A DNA stretch of 9,789 nt from Betaproteobacteria bacterium (GTDB lineage Bacteria; Pseudomonadota; Gammaproteobacteria; Burkholderiales; Burkholderiaceae_C). How positions within the stretch are numbered: the first letter of the stretch is position 1; every line of letters begins with the position of its first letter. Shown one piece after another: positions 6,251 to 9,789 of the stretch. The stretch lies in NCBI GenBank assembly GCA_009923345.1, contig RFTR01000060.1:1-9789 (forward strand), in the 5' to 3' direction. The position numbers and the translations under genes are program-made. A model generated the notes under the pieces. That model was not told where the DNA came from, made no database searches, and saw only the letters and a program-made list of their open reading frames with translations.

Positions 6251-8002
6251 ATGCTCGCCAAGCTGGCCTTTCTTTTATTACCAAAGGACCTGTTTCAAGG
6301 ACGGCCAACAGAGAGGCTTTTGCGTGTATCTGGTTGGACATACCTCAGTGGTGTGGTGGTGTCTTTACTGCTGTTTGCACTTGCTCACCCGCAGTATGAC
6401 CATCGCATCCATTTGATCAGCGCTTTGGTTTTTTTGCTGAGCTATGCATCGGTTCGGTTGGGCATTACCAATTACACATGGATTAAATTTGGAGCATTCT
6501 GGTCACTACTGGAATTTATCTACATCACTGCCAATACGGGTGGCATCAATTCGCCAGCTATGGTGTGGATGTCGATCATTGGTGTTGTTGTCATCCTTTT
6601 CTTCAACCGCGTCGCTACGCAGATTTCTATTGCGTTGCTGTTCTCACTTTATTTGGTTTTTTATGTATTGGGTTTACAAGGAGTGGTGCCGAGCGTGGTA
6701 CTCATGGACCAAGAAGCCATTGCTTGGGCGCTAACCTACAAACTCAGTGTGATCTTAATGGTGTTACTCGGTGCGTTGGCCACGGACTGGATGTACGGCC
6801 ATTTGCTGGAAGAGATTGATACCAAAAACAAAGCTCTAGAAGAAACCCAGCAAAAAATATTGCAAGCGCAGGCGCACAAAGACGAATTCATTGCCTCCAT
6901 CGGGCATGAGTTGCGCACACCCATGAATGCCATTTTGGGTTTTAACGACATCTTGCGCCAAGAGCTTCACACCAAGCCAGAGGATGTTCGCGTTGTAGAC
7001 CTGATACGAGGCTCTACAGAACAACTGCTCCAGCTGGTCAACAATGTCTTGGACTTCTCACAATTGCAAGCCAATCGCTTGCCGCTAGCTGCAGCGAAGT
7101 TTTCGCTGAGTCACTTGGCTCATGAAGTCTTTGGCAAATACCAGCCATTGGCCCAACAAAAAAACCTCAACTTGGTGATGGATGCCAACAGCGTTCAAGA
7201 CGTGTGGGCGACGGGGGACAAGCAGCGCATCATGCAAGCTTTGCAATACCTGTTGGACAACGCATTGAAATTCACCAGCGAGGGGCAAATCTCGATACGT
7301 GTTTGTCAAGTCGAAAGAGGCGTGCGATTTGAAGTGCAAGACACTGGAATTGGCATAGCACCAGAGAAACAAAGCCAAATCTTTTTGCGGTTTGAGCAAG
7401 CCAATCTAGAGACAAATCGCCAATACGGGGGTTCGGGTTTAGGGCTTGCTATTTGTGATCGATTGGTCAAACGCATGGGTGGCGAAATAGGTGTAATCAG
7501 CGCAGCCCAACAAGGCGCTACGTTTTGGTTCATGCTGCCCTTGCCAACCGAGCATATAGAACACAAAAACGCTACTGTTTTTACACATACCAATTGGAGT
7601 AAAGCCCCCATTCAATTTTTGCTAGTAGACGACAACTCCGTCAACCTAATGGTGGCAAAGCTCATGTTGAAGAAGTGTTTTCCAAATTGCAGCGTGACAG
7701 ACGTTTCTAGCGGACAAGCGGCGTTGGAGGCATTAGATAACCAGGTATTTGACATGGTGCTGATGGATGTTGTGATGCCAGACATGGACGGGCCGACCGC
7801 AACGCAGGCGATTCGTAAAAACCTGGCTGCCTCTGCATGCCATGTTCCTGTGATGGCCATTACGGCAAATACACACCCATTAGATCGAGAGCGTTATTTA
7901 GCTGCGGGAATGAACGACGTGATTCACAAGCCCCTAGATATTAGTGATATGGCCAGCAGAATTTCTGCTGCTTTGTCACAACGTGAACGGGAAGTTGGTT
8001 GA
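6251..8002 (+). CDS. Hybrid sensor histidine kinase/response regulator 1, six-TM sensor
   Basis: Inner-membrane hybrid kinase of 583 residues; not assigned to a named system. There are six likely membrane helices at about 26-45, 53-71, 79-95, 103-118, 122-142 and 158-177, with very short loops, so any ligand is probably sensed within the membrane. A TGGINSP motif (96-102) sits between helices 3 and 4. A charged coiled-coil-like linker (181-210) precedes the HisKA domain with GHELRTPMNAILG and phospho-acceptor His219. The ATPase domain has Asn337 in the N-box, DTGIGIA at 364 and GGSGLGLAI from 393. The receiver domain (about 455-575) has Asp460-Asp461, phospho-acceptor Asp506, Thr538 and Lys560, all intact. 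There is no HPt domain or DNA-binding output. It starts 5 bases after parB without an obvious Shine-Dalgarno, so expression probably depends on parB translation. Paralogous to the next gene. Confidence 0.94.
   Translation: MLAKLAFLLLPKDLFQGRPTERLLRVSGWTYLSGVVVSLLLFALAHPQYDHRIHLISALVFLLSYASVRLGITNYTWIKFGAFWSLLEFIYITANTGGINSPAMVWMSIIGVVVILFFNRVATQISIALLFSLYLVFYVLGLQGVVPSVVLMDQEAIAWALTYKLSVILMVLLGALATDWMYGHLLEEIDTKNKALEETQQKILQAQAHKDEFIASIGHELRTPMNAILGFNDILRQELHTKPEDVRVVDLIRGSTEQLLQLVNNVLDFSQLQANRLPLAAAKFSLSHLAHEVFGKYQPLAQQKNLNLVMDANSVQDVWATGDKQRIMQALQYLLDNALKFTSEGQISIRVCQVERGVRFEVQDTGIGIAPEKQSQIFLRFEQANLETNRQYGGSGLGLAICDRLVKRMGGEIGVISAAQQGATFWFMLPLPTEHIEHKNATVFTHTNWSKAPIQFLLVDDNSVNLMVAKLMLKKCFPNCSVTDVSSGQAALEALDNQVFDMVLMDVVMPDMDGPTATQAIRKNLAASACHVPVMAITANTHPLDRERYLAAGMNDVIHKPLDISDMASRISAALSQREREVG
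7954..7970. repeat. 17-base palindrome near the 3' end of kinase 1
   Basis: CAGCAGAA (7954-7961) and TTCTGCTG (7963-7970) are perfect inverted copies around a single central T. They lie about 30 bases before the stop/start junction of the two kinase genes. The codons are ordinary (ASRISAAL region of the receiver domain's last helix). A short RNA hairpin is possible and might affect translational coupling, but chance is also plausible. Confidence 0.4.
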
Positions 8003-9762
8003 TGGCGATACAACAACCATTGGATATGACAACCCGTCTAGCCCCTTATCTGCCGAAGGCATTTCAAGAAGGGCATAGACCTTACCTATTTGTTCTGGCT
8101 TGGATGGCTATTATTTTGGTTTCACTGCTGATGGTTCTAGACCCAAGCGAGAGCCAGCTCATTCCAAGACTGGGCATTGTTTCTCTTATCTTTTTCGAGT
8201 TTCTGATGCTCCAATTTGGAGCATCAGAAAAAAAAGCGGTCATTGTTGTTTTGGCTGGATACAACGCACTGATTATTTATTTGAGTCTTCTAACGGGGGG
8301 CATTTTTTCACCCAAGCTCAATTGGATTACGTTAGCGCCCTTAGTCGCCTTTTATGTGTTGGGTAAAAAGCAAGGCTTCATTTGGCTAGGCTTGGGAATC
8401 GTGGAGTATTTGATCGTTGCATGGTGTACAACAAGTGGTCTTTTGATAGAGTCTCCCAAGCTAGGTGACGAAGAACTGCGCGGTTCATTTGCAACGTATA
8501 CCGCTACGCTATTGGCAGTGCTCTTGACCCCGTTTCTCTACAACAACATGTTTCGCAATACATTCAAAATGCGGGGCATTTATAACCGACAACTCAAAGA
8601 GAACCAAGAAGAGCTCAAGCGCGTGTCTGCAGCACGTGAATTATTTATTGCTACCGTTAGCCACGAATTGCGAACGCCCATGAATGCCATATTGGGCTTT
8701 AACCGCTTACTAATGCAGCAAGTTCAAGACAAGCCCGACGCACTCAAAATTTTGCAACATACCCAACAATCAGCTGACCATTTGCTGACGGTTATCAACG
8801 ATGTCTTGGACTTTTCTCAGCTGCAGGCTGGAAGCATCAGCATCCACCCAGAAAACTTTGTGTTGCAAGACACCATCGACAGTGCCACAGGTTTGTTTTT
8901 ACAACGGCTTAAAAGTACGCAACTTGATTTTCAATGCACGGTTGACGCGGATGTACCGCAATGGGTGCGCACAGACCGCCACCGCTTGATGCAAATCTTA
9001 GTCAACTTGTTGGGCAATGCCATCAAATTTACCCACCAAGGTTTTGTGCATATGCGCGTGACGCAAAAAGATGGCGGCGTTATGTTTTCCATCAAAGACT
9101 CTGGCATTGGTATCGCATTAGAACTACAGCCGCACATATTTGAGCGCTTTAGCCAAGGCGAAGAAGTGCAAGCCCGATTTGGTGGAAATGGCTTGGGTTT
9201 GTCTATCTCCAAGCGCTTGGTAGAACTCATGGGCGGCAAGATTGGTTTCGAGAGTCAGCAAGGACATGGCGCGCACTTTTGGTTTTATTTGCCCCTGCAA
9301 GCGCAAGCCCCACAAAGTGTTGCAAACGTGGCTCCAGCAGACTTGGATGTAAACACTGAACTTGCTTATCGGTTTTTAGTAGTCGACGATCATCCCATTA
9401 ACCGTTTGCTGGCGCGTCAAATCTTGCAAAGGCATTGGAAGAACAGCGCTGTGGTCGAGGCTGATAACGGTATCAATGCGCTGACAGAACTCAAGGCCAA
9501 TCGGTTTGACTTGGTATTGATGGACATGGTTATGCCAGAGATGGACGGCATAGAAGCTACGCAACGTTTAAGACAAGAGCTTCAAGGTGACGCGGCAAAT
9601 ATTCCAGTTCTCGGTTTGACGGCCAACGTCAATCCCAACGACTTAGAGCGCTTTGCTAAAGCCGGCGTAGACGACACCGTGCTAAAACCCTTTGAGCAAG
9701 ACAAGCTATGCGCGCAAGTGCAACACCTGCTCAATAAGAAAAAATCTTCCCAGGGTTCATGA
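8002..9762 (+). CDS. Hybrid sensor histidine kinase/response regulator 2, six-TM sensor
   Basis: Second hybrid kinase, 586 residues, with the same domain order as its upstream neighbour. Likely membrane helices are at about 28-46, 56-73, 78-97, 107-121, 125-142 and 163-182. The motif TGGIFSP (98-104) falls at the same place as TGGINSP in kinase 1. A coiled-coil-like linker (195-213) leads to HisKA with SHELRTPMNAILGFN and His221. The ATPase domain has Asn339, DSGIGIA from 366 and GGNGLGLSI from 394. The receiver (about 458-580) has Asp462-Asp463, phospho-acceptor Asp508, Thr540 and Lys562. All catalytic residues are intact. The ATG at 8002 shares its A with the TGA of kinase 1, and GGGAAG lies just upstream, indicating translational coupling; the TTG at 7999 is less likely. 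The sensor halves have diverged much more than the kinase cores. A 31-base palindrome lies in the codons for the end of helix 2. The 3' end overlaps a convergent gene. Confidence 0.94.
   Translation: MAIQQPLDMTTRLAPYLPKAFQEGHRPYLFVLAWMAIILVSLLMVLDPSESQLIPRLGIVSLIFFEFLMLQFGASEKKAVIVVLAGYNALIIYLSLLTGGIFSPKLNWITLAPLVAFYVLGKKQGFIWLGLGIVEYLIVAWCTTSGLLIESPKLGDEELRGSFATYTATLLAVLLTPFLYNNMFRNTFKMRGIYNRQLKENQEELKRVSAARELFIATVSHELRTPMNAILGFNRLLMQQVQDKPDALKILQHTQQSADHLLTVINDVLDFSQLQAGSISIHPENFVLQDTIDSATGLFLQRLKSTQLDFQCTVDADVPQWVRTDRHRLMQILVNLLGNAIKFTHQGFVHMRVTQKDGGVMFSIKDSGIGIALELQPHIFERFSQGEEVQARFGGNGLGLSISKRLVELMGGKIGFESQQGHGAHFWFYLPLQAQAPQSVANVAPADLDVNTELAYRFLVVDDHPINRLLARQILQRHWKNSAVVEADNGINALTELKANRFDLVLMDMVMPEMDGIEATQRLRQELQGDAANIPVLGLTANVNPNDLERFAKAGVDDTVLKPFEQDKLCAQVQHLLNKKKSSQGS
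8200..8230. repeat. Perfect 31-base palindrome inside kinase 2
   Basis: The 15-base arms TTTCTGATGCTCCAA (8200-8214) and TTGGAGCATCAGAAA (8216-8230) are exact inverted copies around one central T. As RNA this gives about 14 base pairs with a 3-base loop. It is followed on the + strand by A residues to 8235, so it lacks the T-run of an intrinsic terminator in that direction; on the - strand the T-run precedes the stem, which also does not fit. It is translated as FLMLQFGASEK around residues 67-77 of the kinase. Confidence 0.85.
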
Positions 9763-9789
9763 TGTTGTGTGGGTCGAGGGCGCGTTTGA
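9731..9789 (-). CDS. FAD-linked oxidase (GlcD-type) C-terminus, partial
   Basis: Reading the - strand from the right edge gives KRALDPHNIMNPGKIFSY and then TGA (complement of 9731-9733). The pattern K-x-A-L-D-P-x-N-I-M-N-P-G-K-I is the characteristic C-terminal end of FAD-binding oxidases of the GlcD/D-lactate dehydrogenase/D-2-hydroxyglutarate dehydrogenase group, which oxidise 2-hydroxyacids to 2-oxoacids. Only about 19 codons are in the window, so substrate and full identity cannot be given. The gene converges on kinase 2, and the last 32 bases of the two coding regions overlap (9731-9762). Confidence 0.8.
   Translation of the reverse strand, partial: KRALDPHNIMNPGKIFSY

Noticed and set aside
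8200..8235. Palindrome plus A-run as an intrinsic terminator
   Set aside because: On the + strand the stem is followed by A, not T. On the - strand the T-run comes before the stem. It also lies inside an intact gene.

Overview
The window looks like a chromosomal segment from a betaproteobacterium of the order Burkholderiales, most likely a Comamonadaceae-type freshwater organism. This rests on the gene order mnmG-rsmG-LysE exporter-parA-parB, the character of the proteins and the moderate GC content. It is an inference from recognised gene families, not a database match. The par locus and parS centromere sites suggest the segment lies in the origin-proximal part of the chromosome. No oriC or DnaA-box cluster was seen.

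Layout, all on the + strand except the last gene. Positions 1-999 hold the 3' part of a TctE-like sensor histidine kinase that runs off the left edge. A gap of 85 bases (1000-1084) carries a possible weak promoter and a small hairpin. Then follow mnmG (1085-3115) and rsmG (3117-3809), a LysE/RhtB-type exporter (3840-4454), parA (4497-5294) and parB (5316-6245). Two hybrid histidine kinases come next (6251-8002 and 8002-9762), of nearly equal size and identical architecture. The right edge holds the 3' end of a convergent gene on the - strand, probably a GlcD-type FAD-linked oxidase (9731-9789), which overlaps the second kinase by 32 bases. No gap exceeds about 90 bases, and no mobile element, RNA gene, CRISPR array or convincing terminator was found.

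How the parts fit together. MnmG and RsmG are housekeeping RNA-modification enzymes. ParA and ParB are the chromosome partition proteins. Their DNA target, parS, is present three times inside coding sequence upstream: two perfect copies of the 16-bp palindrome in mnmG and one single-base variant in rsmG. The centromere therefore appears to be embedded in the neighbouring genes. The two hybrid kinases start 5 bases after parB and with a 1-base stop/start overlap, so they probably share transcripts with parAB. Each has six predicted membrane segments, a shared TGGI-x-SP loop motif, HisKA, HATPase and a receiver domain. Their signal and phosphorelay partner are not visible here.

Most unusual features: the parS cluster written into mnmG/rsmG codons, the tandem hybrid kinase pair attached to parAB, a perfect 31-base palindrome inside the second kinase gene, and the convergent 3' overlap at the right edge.
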